Shown here piece after piece: positions 23,885 to 33,023 of a stretch of 64,000 bases of DNA; the first letter of the stretch is position 1; each line of letters opens with the position of its first letter. The stretch is from JAAYBQ01 sp035403465 (lineage in GTDB: Bacteria > Spirochaetota > UBA4802 > UBA5550). The notes under the pieces were generated by a model. The model saw only the letters and a list, made by a program, of their open reading frames with translations. It searched no databases and was not told the origin of the DNA. Made by a program: the position numbers and the translations under genes. The stretch spans positions 42,657 through 106,656 of the forward strand of contig DAONFG010000007.1 in assembly GCA_035403465.1 (NCBI GenBank), written 5' to 3'.

Positions 23885-24880
23885 TTAAACTTTAGCCTTA
23901 ACATCCACCGTGAGGGGATCGGAAAGTCCGCTGCGGTAGTACATATACCCTGCGCCGGCAACCATCGCTGCATTGTCAGTGCAGAGCAGCGGTGACGGAA
24001 TCATAATTGTTTCATCGGGCTGTTTCTGATCCGCAAGAAGCTCCCGGAGCCTGGAATTTGCTGCAACACCGCCTGCAACCACCATCTTTTTTATACCCCT
24101 GCTGCGGGCGGATGCAAAGAGCCTGCGGCTGAGTATCTCGAGCGCTCTCTCCTGGAAACTCCATGCAACTTCAGCAGTATCAGCTCCCGGGTTCTGCTTC
24201 ATATAATTTATAACAGCTGTTTTAAGACCGGAATAGGAAAAACGTGTATCCCCGGGATCGGTTAGTATCTTCGGGAAGAGGTTTTTCCTGACACACGCAG
24301 TCTTTGCAAGATTGTCGATCACCGGACCTCCCGGGTATCCGAATCCAAGGAACTTTGACACCTTATCATAGGATTCGCCCACGGCGTCATCTGCGGTGCG
24401 GCCTATGACCTGCAGTTTGCCCGGACCTGAAACTTCGTACAGTACTGTATTTCCTCCTGAGATGAGCAGTCCGATAAACGGGTACCCGGGATCGTATCCC
24501 TCGAGAAAAGGCGCGTACATGTGCGCTTCAAGGTGATTGACCGCCACAAGCGGTATCTTCAGCGTGAAGGAAATTGTCTTGGCGCTCTGGAGCGCTATCA
24601 TGAGGGAACCTATAAGTCCGGGCCTGTTTGTTGCCGCAACATAGTCAAGGTCACTGAATGAGACACCTGCCTCTTCAAGTGCGGAATGTATGAGCGGGTT
24701 TATCTTTTCAAGGTGAGCCCTTGACGCGATTTCAGGCACAACGCCGGAATAGAGGGCATGAAGGTCTACCTGGCTGTATATGCAGTTGGAGAGAATCTCC
24801 CTGCCGTCTGCCACAACAGCAGCTGCAGTTTCATCGCACGAGCTTTCAAGCCCAAGACCGATTACCCTACCCTCTTTCAT
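23885..24880 (-). CDS. tsaD: tRNA N6-adenosine threonylcarbamoyltransferase
   Basis: 331 residues, full length for TsaD/Gcp. It transfers the threonylcarbamoyl group to A37 of ANN-decoding tRNAs. Seen: the N-terminal GLGLESSCDETAAAVV signature, the metal-binding HLEAHMYAP histidines, LLISGGNT, and GGVAANSRLR near the C-terminus. Its ATG overlaps the stop of the protease gene upstream by one base (TAATG on the minus strand). The matching threonylcarbamoyl-AMP synthase is at 32014-32979; tsaB and tsaE are not in the window. Confidence 0.96.
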   Translation of the reverse strand: MKEGRVIGLGLESSCDETAAAVVADGREILSNCIYSQVDLHALYSGVVPEIASRAHLEKINPLIHSALEEAGVSFSDLDYVAATNRPGLIGSLMIALQSAKTISFTLKIPLVAVNHLEAHMYAPFLEGYDPGYPFIGLLISGGNTVLYEVSGPGKLQVIGRTADDAVGESYDKVSKFLGFGYPGGPVIDNLAKTACVRKNLFPKILTDPGDTRFSYSGLKTAVINYMKQNPGADTAEVAWSFQERALEILSRRLFASARSRGIKKMVVAGGVAANSRLRELLADQKQPDETIMIPSPLLCTDNAAMVAGAGYMYYRSGLSDPLTVDVKAKV

Positions 24881-26238
24881 TAAAAACTTTTAAGGGCTGT
24901 GTTAAGCTGGTTGTCAAATTCCAGGTCGTATACCGCGGGTTTATGGAACCTTGCAACTTCATATTTTAAGATGTAGCCTGAAGTCCTGTCTGATAATTTT
25001 ATTCCCTTATCCGCCAGGTATTTTTTAAATTCTTCTCTTGTGTTCTGGTCATCAACGGTTTTCGAATTCACGAAGGAGCCAATCACCTTCTCAGTGCTGG
25101 CCTTATTCAGCTCTTCCTCGTCCCCGGCAGTAAAATCCATGAATGTGACAACCTTGTCAGGTGTGATTCCTTTTTTGTGAATCATCTCGCCTGAAGGAGT
25201 GTAATATTTGGCAATGGTAATATTAAACCCTATATCCTTGTCGAGTACGACCCTGCTCTGGACCGAACCCTTGCCGAAAGACTTTTCGCCCACAATAAGG
25301 GCCCTTTTATTGTCGCGGAGCGCTCCGCTCAGAAGCTCGGACGCCGAAGCGCTTCCCCTGTTTATCAGCACAACTATTTTCCCGGTATAGAACATCGGGA
25401 TCCTCGACTTGAATACCTTCTCGGTAGCATAGACATTACGCCCCTTTGTCGAGGCAATAACGCTATCCTTGTTCAGGAAGAGTTCCGCAATCTCAACCGC
25501 AGAATCAATCGTGCCCCCGGGATTATGCCTGAGGTCCAGTACAAGTTTGTCAATACCGTTTGCCTTAAAGAGCTCAAGGGCTTTTTTCACGTCTACTGTT
25601 GTTCCGCCGCCGAACTGGATTATCCGGAGGTATCCAGTGTTATATTCTTTTATTATCGCATACTCCACGCTGTCAACCTTGATTGCCGCACGCTCCAGGT
25701 CATATGCTATCTCACTATCGTAGCCTTCACGCTTTACAGTAATCTTCACCTTTGATCCGGGAAGGCCCTTCATGTTCTTCATGATCTCGTCAAAATTATT
25801 GTCCCTTATCCGCTCGTCGTTGATGCTTGTGATTACATCACCCGCTTCAATCCCGGCTTTATATGCCGGTGAATTCTGTATCGGTGAAATAACTACAAGC
25901 TCACCGTCCCTGACCGCAATCTCAACCCCGATCCCTACAAATTTACCGTAGGTAAGTTCGTTAAGCTCGTTAATCTCCTCCTCGTTAAGGAACCTGGTAA
26001 AGGGATCGCCGAGGGAATCGATCATCCCTTTAATCGCGCCGTAGAACATCTTCTTGCTGTCAGGCTCGTCGACATAATCCGAGATAATCACCTGGTATGC
26101 CTGGTGAAAAAAATCGAGATATTTATGTGATGAATTGGAAGCTGCAGAAATAAATGTCACGCTGATCCCGAGGAAAAGTCCTGTAAGGAAAGCAAGCAGG
26201 ATTACATGAAAACGTTTTTCAGAAAGATTTTTAAACAT
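24880..26238 (-). CDS. ctpA: C-terminal processing peptidase, S41 family
   Basis: 452 residues from the ATG at 26238 (GGAG 7 bases upstream); a longer frame to 26307 lacks support. A membrane anchor lies at about 12-33, a PDZ domain at about 90-170 (GIGVEIAVRDGELVVISPIQ), then the S41 core with the nucleophile in GSASASELLSGALRD and the general-base Lys in GEKSFGKGSVQ. It trims or degrades periplasmic proteins from the C-terminus. Translationally coupled to tsaD downstream. Confidence 0.94.
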   Translation of the reverse strand: MFKNLSEKRFHVILLAFLTGLFLGISVTFISAASNSSHKYLDFFHQAYQVIISDYVDEPDSKKMFYGAIKGMIDSLGDPFTRFLNEEEINELNELTYGKFVGIGVEIAVRDGELVVISPIQNSPAYKAGIEAGDVITSINDERIRDNNFDEIMKNMKGLPGSKVKITVKREGYDSEIAYDLERAAIKVDSVEYAIIKEYNTGYLRIIQFGGGTTVDVKKALELFKANGIDKLVLDLRHNPGGTIDSAVEIAELFLNKDSVIASTKGRNVYATEKVFKSRIPMFYTGKIVVLINRGSASASELLSGALRDNKRALIVGEKSFGKGSVQSRVVLDKDIGFNITIAKYYTPSGEMIHKKGITPDKVVTFMDFTAGDEEELNKASTEKVIGSFVNSKTVDDQNTREEFKKYLADKGIKLSDRTSGYILKYEVARFHKPAVYDLEFDNQLNTALKSF

Positions 26239-26332
26239 CGTTGTCTCCGGTAGAGGGTCTTGATTCTTATGAAAAGAAAAGTTATTTTCTGTTACCGGAG
26301 GTGTCAATAAATATGTTATTATGGAGTAAAAA

Positions 26333-26938
26333 TTAATCCGGCTGTATTTTGCAGATTTTGCGTGAAAAATCGGTAAGTATGCGGGCTGTCATGCCCCAGA
26401 CGGTTATCCCGTTAAAATCATAATAGTAGACGTCAAATTCACGTCCTTCGTGTGTGAGTTTTTCACACTTGTAGAATTCCTCGTTATAAAAAAGTGAAAA
26501 AGGGACTTCAAGTATCTGCTCGGTTTCATCATCACTGGCTGTGTATTCTATCTTTGAGTTGAGTGCCCCGGCAAAAACATTTACCTGGAAACCCATGATT
26601 GAAATGTATTCATCAAACTCGCCGATTACCTCGATAGCTGAAGGATCGATTCCCATTTCCTCATTTGTCTCCCGAAGCGCTGTCTGAAGCAGGTCACGGT
26701 CTGTAGAGTCACAACTCCCCCCGGGCATTGAAACCTGTCCCTTGTGCGTTGAGACCCTGTCTGTACGCAGCTGGAGAAGAACATGCACACTGTTATTTTT
26801 TTCGAAGAAGAGCATCATTACTGCTGCTTTCCTGTAATCAGGAAAACTTATGGACCGCTTCTTCCGGTTCTTCAACCGCTCCCTGAGCGTCTCCTTGAAA
26901 ACTTCAAAGTCACCCGGTTTATCTAACTGCAGATTCAT
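26333..26938 (-). CDS. NUDIX hydrolase, CoA pyrophosphatase type
   Basis: 201 residues from the ATG at 26938, preceded by GGGGGAG; the frame extends further but has no ribosome site. The NUDIX box is visible in MPGGSCDSTDRDLLQTALRE followed by TNEEMGI, with the leading QVSMPGG that marks the NudL/YeaB CoA pyrophosphatases. These cut coenzyme A to 3',5'-ADP and phosphopantetheine. Its start lies 20 bases inside ttdB. The CoA substrate is inferred from the family motif. Confidence 0.88.
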   Translation of the reverse strand: MNLQLDKPGDFEVFKETLRERLKNRKKRSISFPDYRKAAVMMLFFEKNNSVHVLLQLRTDRVSTHKGQVSMPGGSCDSTDRDLLQTALRETNEEMGIDPSAIEVIGEFDEYISIMGFQVNVFAGALNSKIEYTASDDETEQILEVPFSLFYNEEFYKCEKLTHEGREFDVYYYDFNGITVWGMTARILTDFSRKICKIQPD

Positions 26939-27458
26939 ATATGTCTCCCCCGTACATGTCAGAGGCAACAATAACTGGAAAACCGGTAACCTCAAGTTCA
27001 TAAACTGCTTCAGCGGCAAGATCGTCGAATGCGATAACGCGGCTCGCTGTTATCCTTTTACTCAAATATGCGCCTGCCCCGCCGATCGAACTGAAATAAA
27101 CAGCGCCGTATTTTTTAATAAGTTCCCGTGTGTATGAATCGCGCTTCCCTTTACCGATCATTCCCCTTACGCCCAGCTTCAGAATAATTTCAGTGAACGG
27201 GTCCATGCGCGACGAAGTTGTGGGGCCTGCCGCGCCTATGATCCTTCCCGGAGCCGGGGGGGTAGGGCCCACATAGTATATTGTTTCACCTGAAAGAGAG
27301 AACGGCAGTTCATTCCCTTCGGCAAGCATTCCGGCGATACGCTGATGCGCCTTGTCACGCGCAGTGATCAGCTTTCCCGAAAGCAGGCACATATCGCCGC
27401 ACCTGAGCTCCCTGATGATATCATCCGTAAGCGGCAGTTTTATTTTTTTCCATTCCAC
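26919..27458 (-). CDS. ttdB: class I fumarase/L(+)-tartrate dehydratase, beta subunit
   Basis: 179 residues, the usual length of the separate C-terminal subunit. It carries the PTTSSRMDPFT loop and GKGKR segment of class I fumarases, which help form the active site with the alpha subunit. Its first codon overlaps the last base of the alpha gene. Fumarase and tartrate dehydratase subunits cannot be told apart from sequence by eye; in a bacterium with TCA-type metabolism fumarase is the more likely role. Confidence 0.92.
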   Translation of the reverse strand: MEWKKIKLPLTDDIIRELRCGDMCLLSGKLITARDKAHQRIAGMLAEGNELPFSLSGETIYYVGPTPPAPGRIIGAAGPTTSSRMDPFTEIILKLGVRGMIGKGKRDSYTRELIKKYGAVYFSSIGGAGAYLSKRITASRVIAFDDLAAEAVYELEVTGFPVIVASDMYGGDIYESAVR

Positions 27459-28309
27459 TACATTTCACACCCTGCTATACGGAGTGAATGACAGTTTAGA
27501 TTAAGTGCGACCGGAAGCGAGGCAATATGTGCCGGGGCCTCCTTTATGCAGACTGCACCCACGGTACTCTTTCCGCCGAACCCCATTGGCCCTACGCCCG
27601 TACTGTTAAGTCTTTCATAAATTTTTTTTTCCAGGCCACTATAAAAAGGATTCGCGTGCCATGTTCCCGCAGGCCGCAGAAGCGCCTTCTTCGAATTGGT
27701 CATCGCTGTGTCAGCAGTCCCCCCTATACCAACACCCAGAAATACCGGCGGGCACGGGTTAGGCCCGGCCTTCACGACGGTCTCCTCAATGTAATCGATT
27801 ATCATGTCAAGTGAATCAGTGGGCCTGAACATGCGGAGAGCGCTCATGTTCTCCGAACCTCCGCCTTTGAGCATCAGGTCAATCCTGAATTTGTCGCCTG
27901 GAACAATGTCAACATGGATGAACGACGGCGTGTTGGTACCTGTATTTTTCCTTTCAAGCGGATCCGACACAATGGACTTGCGCAGGTAGAACTTTGTATA
28001 CGCTTCGGCCACTGCTGAATCAACGGCATCATAAAGATATTCACCTTCGATGTGTACAGATTGCCCGAGCTCTATAAAAATTACGGCCATGCCTGTATCC
28101 TGGCAGAGCGGAATCTGTTCAGCAGCCGCGATTTCCGTATTTTCTATGAGGATGTTCATCGTTTCCCGGGCAGGGTCAGTGGTCTCGTTCTCCCTCATAC
28201 GGAGAAAGCAGTCTTTAAGATATGGGGGCGCAATAAAACTTGTTCCGCGTATAAGCTCAATGAGTTTATTTTTAATTATATCTGTATGAATTGTTCTGGT
28301 CATGAGCAT
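27458..28309 (-). CDS. ttdA: class I fumarase/L(+)-tartrate dehydratase, alpha subunit
   Basis: 283 residues. All three 4Fe-4S cysteine contexts of class I hydro-lyases are visible: IPLCQDTG, GPNPCPP and the C-terminal NLNCH. The iron not bound by cysteine activates the hydroxyl of malate. The start could be Met1 or Met3; no Shine-Dalgarno distinguishes them. It is the first gene of a dense minus-strand run: alpha, beta, NUDIX, protease, tsaD. Confidence 0.93.
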   Translation of the reverse strand: MLMTRTIHTDIIKNKLIELIRGTSFIAPPYLKDCFLRMRENETTDPARETMNILIENTEIAAAEQIPLCQDTGMAVIFIELGQSVHIEGEYLYDAVDSAVAEAYTKFYLRKSIVSDPLERKNTGTNTPSFIHVDIVPGDKFRIDLMLKGGGSENMSALRMFRPTDSLDMIIDYIEETVVKAGPNPCPPVFLGVGIGGTADTAMTNSKKALLRPAGTWHANPFYSGLEKKIYERLNSTGVGPMGFGGKSTVGAVCIKEAPAHIASLPVALNLNCHSLRIAGCEM

Positions 28310-28606
28310 AAGTCATGGGAGAATATTTCCGGTGTCAAGAAATATATCCACTTTCTGTCATTCCCGCGCAGGCGGGCGACCTTTGGAAGAGCCCTGGCTA
28401 ATCTATATGATGCTGCCCTGATCAGAATTGATTGATTATTAGACAGCCGCTCATAATATTGCAGATATAATACCCGTAACAACAGAGAAAAATGGATTCC
28501 CTTCTTCAAGGGAATGACAGGATAAAAGCTATTCCGGAATGAGGTAAAACTATTACGTCAGCTGCTTTGCGCCTCTGCGGCTCTGCGCGAGACCCGAATT
28601 GTTTTT
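28310..28606. other. intergenic with repeats
   Basis: 297 bases between the methyltransferase 3' end and ttdA. Most of it is the family B repeat. A further GC-rich stretch near 28565-28595 (TTTGCGCCTCTGCGGCTCTG) looks like another common extragenic repeat. Confidence 0.5.
28357..28521. repeat. MITE-like inverted repeat, family B copy 1
   Basis: Bounded by TGTCATTCCCGCGCAGGCGG and, in inverse, GGATTCCCTTCTTCAAGGGA with a following ATGACAG. The ends are imperfect inverted repeats and each end is itself a small palindrome. No ORF inside. Confidence 0.65.
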
Positions 28607-29167
28607 CTACTTCTCCCCGTACGCAAGGAATATATCCAACTTAATATCGCCGGGAAGTTCAACCGTGCCTGCAGTTTCAATCGAAATGTTTTTTATTCCT
28701 GCCTGCACAAACCAGTCATAAAGATCGGGCAGCGTGAACCCGTGGTGCATGAATCCGTATTTTTCAGTAACAGAATTATGCTTATGAAAGAGCAGGTCTG
28801 TCACTGCTATTTTTCCGCCGGGCTTTACTATGCGTTTCAGTTCACTTATAAACACTGCTGGATTTTCACTAACAGAAAGCTGCATGTAGCTGAAAACATA
28901 ATCTGTGCAGTTATCATTCAGCTTAAGCGGTGAGTATCCGGAGAAAACAACCTGCACATCCTGCATGTGCCCGAACCTCTCCTTTAATACACTTATCATC
29001 TCCGGAGATGAATCAACAGCAATTACATTACACCCGGCGTTGAGCAGACCCTCTGTGATAAAACCTGTACCTGCACCTATATCAGCCGCGGTCTTACCCG
29101 GATCAGCCTTAACCTGCATCACTGCTTCATCGCGCACCTGGACTGAATTGAATACTTCCATAATCAT
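28607..29167 (-). CDS. class I SAM-dependent methyltransferase
   Basis: 186 residues of the methyltransferase type 11 fold: motif I DIGAGTGFITEGLLNAG, the acidic end of beta-2 AVDSSPEM, motif II/III near SYMQLSVSENP and a post-motif RIVKPGGKIAVTD. Methyl acceptor unknown. Its ATG overlaps the stop of the DUF1003 gene by four bases (ATGA), so it is translated from the same message as DUF1003 and DedA. Confidence 0.85.
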   Translation of the reverse strand: MIMEVFNSVQVRDEAVMQVKADPGKTAADIGAGTGFITEGLLNAGCNVIAVDSSPEMISVLKERFGHMQDVQVVFSGYSPLKLNDNCTDYVFSYMQLSVSENPAVFISELKRIVKPGGKIAVTDLLFHKHNSVTEKYGFMHHGFTLPDLYDWFVQAGIKNISIETAGTVELPGDIKLDIFLAYGEK

Positions 29168-29628
29168 CTGCCGGATTCCCTCCCGCCATCTCCTGAATTT
29201 AAAAGCACAAGGATATTCTCCAGCGCAATATTCTGTGCTTCAAGATGTTCCAGAACAATTCCTACCTCAACCTCCACTTTCTGGTTGATAATATAATCGT
29301 TATGAGCCTCGATCCTGTCTTTTTCTGACTGCCGGTTCTGGCTCATCATGATGATAGGTGCTGCGTAAGCAGCCTGCATCGACAGTACAAGGTTCATCAG
29401 TATAAAAGGATACGGATCCCAGTGTCTTATGTACGCCGTGATATTCAGGACAATCCAGGCTGAGAGAAGTATACTCTGTATAATGATGAAGCGCCATGAA
29501 CCCATGATCCTTGCGATCCTGTCTGCAGTCCGCTGGCTGACAGTAAGCTGTTCATCATGAAGAAGATTCACATTCTTTACAGGTTCATGGTCATGTTTAA
29601 AATGAGGCGGGAAGTTCAGGTGCATCAT
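29164..29628 (-). CDS. DUF1003 membrane protein
   Basis: 154 residues. Two hydrophobic helices (about 45-63 and 74-92) separated by the short polar RHWDPYPF motif diagnostic of DUF1003, and a charged helical tail that could be a coiled coil. GGAG lies upstream of a double ATG. Function of the family is not established. It sits five bases downstream of the dedA-like gene and overlaps the methyltransferase. Confidence 0.88.
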   Translation of the reverse strand: MMHLNFPPHFKHDHEPVKNVNLLHDEQLTVSQRTADRIARIMGSWRFIIIQSILLSAWIVLNITAYIRHWDPYPFILMNLVLSMQAAYAAPIIMMSQNRQSEKDRIEAHNDYIINQKVEVEVGIVLEHLEAQNIALENILVLLNSGDGGRESGR

Positions 29629-29633
29629 CCGGT

Positions 29634-30200
29634 TTATCTCCGCTCGGCATGGATTTTTTTATTTTTAGAGTGCTTTATTATGAAAAGAATCGCGGCAATG
29701 AGTACAATAACCGCAATGATTATATACTCGAATTTTTTTAAATCATCAATAACAGCTTCAAGAGCATGACCGAACAGGTAACCGCCGATACCGAAAGCTG
29801 CGGCCCAGGCCGCGGCGCTCAGCAGGTTTAAAATAAAGAATTTCTTAAACGATATGTCGGACAGGCCTATCGCAAATGGCGCAACTGTCCGCAGACCGTA
29901 GAGAAACCTGAACGAAATTATTATGAGTATTTTATAACGGTTCATCAGGCTGAGGAACCTTTCCACTTTGGGCTTCAGACCGGGATGTTTCAGCAGATAG
30001 AGATTTCCCCTGTACCTGCCGATTGTAAAATACAGCTGGTCACCAATGAACGATCCGGTAAACGCGGCTGCTATTACCCAGTAAAGATTAAGGTACCCCC
30101 GGTGAGCAAGAAATCCCGCGATGATAAGGATAGTCTCCCCTTCAAGGAAGGTCCCTATCACAACCGCATAATACCCGTATAATGAAATTATCGCTTCCAT
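29634..30200 (-). CDS. DedA family membrane protein
   Basis: 188 residues with the DedA/VTT fold: EGETILIIAGFLAHRG early, then GDQLYFTIGRYRG with the conserved acidic and Arg residues, and RTVAPFAIGLSDISF later. DedA proteins are associated with recycling of undecaprenyl phosphate or other lipid carriers and with proton-motive-force balance. Strong ribosome site not seen; a GGGAT lies at 8 bases. First gene of the DedA-DUF1003-methyltransferase run. Confidence 0.9.
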   Translation of the reverse strand: MEAIISLYGYYAVVIGTFLEGETILIIAGFLAHRGYLNLYWVIAAAFTGSFIGDQLYFTIGRYRGNLYLLKHPGLKPKVERFLSLMNRYKILIIISFRFLYGLRTVAPFAIGLSDISFKKFFILNLLSAAAWAAAFGIGGYLFGHALEAVIDDLKKFEYIIIAVIVLIAAILFIIKHSKNKKIHAERR

Positions 30201-30280
30201 TAGTATATCCCTTATTTTATACGGTAACGCCGTTCTATGACATCAATCCTGTTCCGGATTATTTTCTGACAGTTACATGA

Positions 30281-30316
30281 AAACACTACCGCCGGGGGAC
30301 TGTTCAACCGGCGGCA
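30281..30316 (-). terminator. intrinsic terminator of bacterioferritin gene
   Basis: CCGCCGG and CCGGCGG form a perfect 7-bp stem with a 12-base loop. On the minus strand it is followed by TAGTGTTTTC. About 80 bases past the bfr stop. Confidence 0.65.
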
Positions 30317-30393
30317 CATCTTCTCATAATGACGGCTACATAGCGCATAAAATCCCCGACATGACCCGTATGTCAAAAACTTTTCTGCTCTTA

Positions 30394-30858
30394 TTAATTC
30401 TGCGTAGTCAGGAAAGACTGGAGCGTCATCTGTTCGATCTGACTCTGCAGAGCCTCGATACCGTCCATGTGCGCGTCTTCATCATTGAGTATCTGCTGCA
30501 GAAGGTCCCGTGTTGCATAATCTTTTACTTCGCCAGCAAGTATGATCGCCTCATTGTATGCCCTGATTGCACCCTCCTCGGCTGTATGGTCATTGGCTAG
30601 CTGTTTGTCCACTGCTGCGCCGATCATTATCTGATTAAGCTTGCTGACAGTGGGTGTTCCCTCGAGGAAAAGAATACGGCCAATAAGTTTTTCAGCATGT
30701 TTCATTTCGTCTATGGCGCGCTTTTCAAAATGTTTATGAAGCTTTTCATATCCCCAGTCGTCGCACATCTCGGAATGTACCATGTACTGGTTGATGGCCG
30801 TGAGTTCATCAGCAAGAAGCCCATTGAGCGCAGCAATAAGTTTGTCGTTACCTTTCAT
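30394..30858 (-). CDS. bfr: bacterioferritin
   Basis: 154 residues, full-length four-helix bacterioferritin. Met52, the haem ligand, is present in AIDEMKHAEKLIGR. Ferroxidase ligands fit Glu18 (ADELTAINQY), Glu51/His54, Glu94 and the late DEDAHMDG. It oxidises and stores iron in a 24-mer shell. AGGAG lies 6 bases before the ATG, and the gene has its own terminator. It is divergent from the YitT-family gene; no clear Fur box could be read in the shared upstream region. Confidence 0.95.
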   Translation of the reverse strand: MKGNDKLIAALNGLLADELTAINQYMVHSEMCDDWGYEKLHKHFEKRAIDEMKHAEKLIGRILFLEGTPTVSKLNQIMIGAAVDKQLANDHTAEEGAIRAYNEAIILAGEVKDYATRDLLQQILNDEDAHMDGIEALQSQIEQMTLQSFLTTQN

Positions 30859-31094
30859 TGTATTCTCCTGTTTATCTGGTTATTTAAAACTTCTGCATAC
30901 CGGGAGTTAATCTTATAATACCTGCATATTCCGGAATCTGCAGGATTAGTACTTATGATAAAAATAAACAACTGTTTGGTAAAAGTCAATTGTTTCATCC
31001 TGCAACTTTTTATGTCATAAAATATCAAAATTTATCATTCGCGCTTTTTTTATATATATATTATTCATAAAGTAAATTTCCGGGATTCTGATCT
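30859..31094. promoter_or_regulatory. divergent promoter region, bfr/YitT
   Basis: 236 bases between divergent starts, strongly AT-rich with TATATATATATTATTC close to the YitT side. Both promoters must lie here. I cannot fix -35/-10 pairs or an operator with confidence. Confidence 0.45.
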
Positions 31095-31946
31095 ATGATT
31101 AAACATATCAGGGCATTTGGTTATAACACACTACTTCTTGCTGCAGGCGGTCTCATCTGCGCCGTTGCTGTCAACAGCTTCCTTATTCCCGGCGGTTTCA
31201 TATCCAGCGGCATGACTGGTGCCGCGCTGATTATCTATTACAAGTTCCCGGTAATCTCAGTGGGAATAATCTACTTCCTGATTAACATACCGGTTTTTAT
31301 TCTCGGCTGGTTCTTTGTGGGAACACGCTTTATACTCTACACAATCTGGGGCATGCTCATCTATTCAGTCATGCTCTACTTCCTTGATTTCCAGATACCG
31401 GTAAACGACAATATGCTCAGCGCCGTTATTGCCGGCGCCATAACCGGTCTCGGTGTGGCAATAGTCCTCCGCTCCTACGGATCCGGCGGCGGATCAGAAA
31501 TACTCTGTGTTATACTTAACAAAATATTTTCAATCACCGTGGGCACCGGGAGCATCATAATCAACAGCATCATACTCATTGTTTCCGCAAGCCTCTTCCC
31601 CCTTGACAGGGTGCTCTATACCTTTGTCTATATCCTCATAAGCACCGTTTCGACCGATATGATCTTCCACGGCCTTGCAAAACGCAGGGCGGCGCTCATA
31701 ATATCAGATGAATGGCTGCAGATTGTAAACGCACTCACAGAGAACCTTAAAATCGGTGTCACCGTGATTGACGGAACAGGCGGTTTTCACGGAACCGAAA
31801 GAACAATCCTCTACTCAGTATTTCTCCGAAGGGATCTGCCCCTCCTGAAAAAAGTCATACTCGGGATTGATCCCCACGCCTTCATAACAATCATGGAGGC
31901 ATCGGATGTTGTAGGTGTTGACGTGGGGAACCAGCCGCACTGGTAG
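31095..31946 (+). CDS. YitT family membrane protein (DUF161/DUF2179)
   Basis: 283 residues. Five to six membrane helices with the repeated PGGFISSGMTGAALI and SYGSGGGSEILCVIL motifs, then a soluble DUF2179 domain (about 215-283; VIDGTGGFHGTERTILYSV). Family function is unproven. The ribosome site is weak (CGGGATTC). It is separated by 67 bases from the downstream tRNA-modification gene and may head that run. Confidence 0.9.
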   Translation: MIKHIRAFGYNTLLLAAGGLICAVAVNSFLIPGGFISSGMTGAALIIYYKFPVISVGIIYFLINIPVFILGWFFVGTRFILYTIWGMLIYSVMLYFLDFQIPVNDNMLSAVIAGAITGLGVAIVLRSYGSGGGSEILCVILNKIFSITVGTGSIIINSIILIVSASLFPLDRVLYTFVYILISTVSTDMIFHGLAKRRAALIISDEWLQIVNALTENLKIGVTVIDGTGGFHGTERTILYSVFLRRDLPLLKKVILGIDPHAFITIMEASDVVGVDVGNQPHW

Positions 31947-32013
31947 CATGAAACCAAAAATAAATTGACTTAACCCTTCCTGCCCAAAACATGACCGGTA
32001 ACAGGCAGGTGCC

Positions 32014-32979
32014 ATGAAGCTCTACAGCGCTACAGATGATAACATACAGAGGGCCGCGGAACTGATCCGCGCCGGGGGGCTTGTCGCTTTTCCGACTGAG
32101 ACAGTGTATGGCCTCGGCGCTGACGGACTCAACTCTTCCGCTTCCGCAGGGATCTTTGAGGCAAAGAAGAGGCCTTTCTTTGACCCGCTTATTCTTCACA
32201 TAGCGCTGATGGATTCCCTCTTTACAATCGCCGAAGACCCGGACAGCCATATACTTTCACTTGCACAAAAGTTCTGGCCCGGACCACTTACTATTGTAGT
32301 AAAAAAGAAGAGCCATATACCCGACATAGTTACATCGGGACTTGACACCGTGGCAGTGAGGATGCCCGACCACCCGGTTGCCAAAAAACTAATTGAACTT
32401 TCAGGCACGCCGATTGCCGCGCCAAGCGCCAACAGGTTCGGTTCCATAAGCCCGACCTCGGCAGAACATGTGGCAAGGCAGCTCCATGATTCTGAAGGCA
32501 TGATACTCGACGGCGGGCAGTGCCATGTCGGCATAGAGTCCACGATTATCTCAGCGTCAGGTAAGGGTATAACCCTGCTGCGCCCCGGCGGCATACCGGT
32601 AGAAGCGATCGAGGAGGCTGCCGGGATAAAGGTTACGGTTCCCGGACAGGGGAGCAGGCCGCAGGCCCCGGGCCAGCTGCCTTACCACTACTCACCGGAA
32701 AAACCTGTAAACCTTGTTGACCGCATAACAGCAGACATACCGGGTGCAGGCCTCCTGTTTTTCATGAAACCTTCATTTGCATGCCCGGACGGGCGTTCCC
32801 TTGTACTCTCAGAAACCGGGGACCTGCGCGAAGCAGCGGCTAACCTCTTTGCACACCTGCACAGGCTGGACAGCATGGAGATAGATTTCATCTACGCCGA
32901 GCGTGTCCCTGAAAAAGGACTGGGACTCGGCATAATGGACCGGCTGACAAAGGCATCAATGAAAAAACACTTGATATAA
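32014..32979 (+). CDS. L-threonylcarbamoyladenylate synthase, Sua5 type
   Basis: 321 residues, the long Sua5 form: a YrdC/TsaC domain (about 10-200; GGLVAFPTETVYGLGADG, KKRPFFDPLILHI, PIAAPSANRFG) and a C-terminal Sua5 domain joined by a linker with SPEKP (PGQLPYHYSPEKP). It makes threonylcarbamoyl-AMP from threonine, bicarbonate and ATP for t6A in tRNA, feeding TsaD at 23885-24880. AGGTG lies before the ATG. Begins a plus-strand run with EI24, tmk and sppA. Confidence 0.93.
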   Translation: MKLYSATDDNIQRAAELIRAGGLVAFPTETVYGLGADGLNSSASAGIFEAKKRPFFDPLILHIALMDSLFTIAEDPDSHILSLAQKFWPGPLTIVVKKKSHIPDIVTSGLDTVAVRMPDHPVAKKLIELSGTPIAAPSANRFGSISPTSAEHVARQLHDSEGMILDGGQCHVGIESTIISASGKGITLLRPGGIPVEAIEEAAGIKVTVPGQGSRPQAPGQLPYHYSPEKPVNLVDRITADIPGAGLLFFMKPSFACPDGRSLVLSETGDLREAAANLFAHLHRLDSMEIDFIYAERVPEKGLGLGIMDRLTKASMKKHLI

Positions 32980-33023
32980 AAACACTTTGTGTTTCCAATC
33001 ACCCATCGCAGGAGGGGAGCACC